Position numbers and translations under genes: made by a program. The notes under the pieces are model-generated. The model saw nothing but the letters and a program-made list of their open reading frames with translations. It had not been told where the DNA came from and made no database searches. A stretch of DNA of 6,618 bases from contig JASLEM010000472.1 of NCBI GenBank assembly GCA_030151165.1, positions 1-6,618 on the forward strand. The letters are read 5' to 3'. Of the stretch, positions 6,499 to 6,618 are shown one piece after another; the stretch's first letter is position 1; each line of letters starts with the position of its first letter. Source of the DNA: Burkholderiaceae bacterium. Its GTDB lineage: Bacteria > Pseudomonadota > Gammaproteobacteria > Burkholderiales > Burkholderiaceae.

Positions 6499-6618
6499 CC
6501 TGCCGTGCCCGCTCACGACCTGCCATTCCTGGTTTTCGGCGAGACAAGCGGGACAGACCTGTGTCGGCGGAAACCGGTGGTCGCCGCATTGCGGGCAGCG
6601 TTGTATCGCGAGCTTCTG
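6498..6618 (-). pseudogene. Truncated Zn-ribbon/OB-fold (DUF35) protein, N-terminal fragment
   Basis: Read from the window edge on the - strand, 41 codons give a rubredoxin-like zinc ribbon: QRCPQCGDHRFPP, then VCPACLAENQEW and VVSGHGRV. The four cysteines (CxxC, 10 residues, CxxC) and the following W-x-x-x-SGxGRV match the start of DUF35 proteins, which normally continue into an OB-fold of about 80 residues. That OB-fold is absent: after GRV the frame runs into the crotonase gene in the wrong frame and gives Arg/Ala-rich nonsense. DUF35 proteins usually partner thiolases or acyl-CoA hydratases/lyases and may bind acyl-CoA, so it could belong to a related catabolic cluster. About 10 of the first 40 codons end in A or T (including ATA, TTT, TGT), whereas the 40 crotonase codons next to it have none. 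The true start is outside the window. Confidence 0.7.

Noticed and set aside
5239..6516. Continuation of the DUF35 frame as one long - strand protein, starting at GTG 6516
   Set aside because: Beyond the first few residues it runs in the wrong frame through the crotonase and dehydrogenase genes and gives low-complexity Arg/Ala sequence. Only the zinc-ribbon part is real protein.
1..6618. tRNA, rRNA, CRISPR arrays, insertion sequences, rho-independent terminators, riboswitches
   Set aside because: None seen. GC hairpins are frequent but none is followed by a T-run, no spaced direct repeats of CRISPR type occur, and no transposase motif is present. Promoters are not recognisable because gene starts lie inside other genes or outside the window.

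Overview
The window is very GC-rich DNA with a near-uniform preference for G or C at third codon positions. The recognisable proteins (a GspB-type secretion protein, a DUF3455 lipoprotein and a CoA-dependent aromatic catabolism operon) look like a betaproteobacterium, probably Burkholderiales. I cannot name a genus from the sequence alone. The whole window is coding; no gap between genes exceeds about 20 bases.

Left part, + strand (2-2376): the 3' part of gspB (type II secretion), a DUF3455 lipoprotein, a GNAT acetyltransferase and a HAD phosphatase resembling YieH. They sit close together (21-nt gap, 6-nt gap, then a 4-base ATGA overlap), so they may be co-transcribed, although no shared pathway is apparent. 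The HAD gene carries a GC-rich tandem repeat that adds roughly 30 Gly/Pro-rich residues near its C-terminus.

Right part, - strand (2377-6618, transcribed right to left): an aromatic acyl-CoA operon in the order [fragment of a DUF35 zinc-ribbon/OB-fold protein] - crotonase-fold 'enoyl-CoA hydratase' - acyl-CoA dehydrogenase - benzoate/2-aminobenzoate-CoA ligase - RidA-family protein. The last four genes are linked by a 1-nt gap and two 4-base overlaps. The gene set resembles the aerobic 2-aminobenzoyl-CoA (anthranilate) hybrid pathway known from Azoarcus. The hallmark 2-aminobenzoyl-CoA monooxygenase/reductase is not in the window and would be expected nearby. The ligase would make the CoA thioester, the dehydrogenase and crotonase would act on the dearomatised ring, and the RidA protein is a candidate for hydrolysing an enamine/imine intermediate.

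The two blocks converge with stop codons directly abutting at 2376/2377. Two points stand out. First, near 6486-6498 a DUF35 gene is cut off after its zinc ribbon and runs out of frame into a crotonase gene that has lost its start codon, with a visible change in codon use; this is either a natural deletion/recombination junction or an assembly chimera. Second, both the crotonase and the RidA protein appear to lack the classical catalytic residues of their families, as expected if they act on a cyclic amino-acyl-CoA rather than on the usual substrates.
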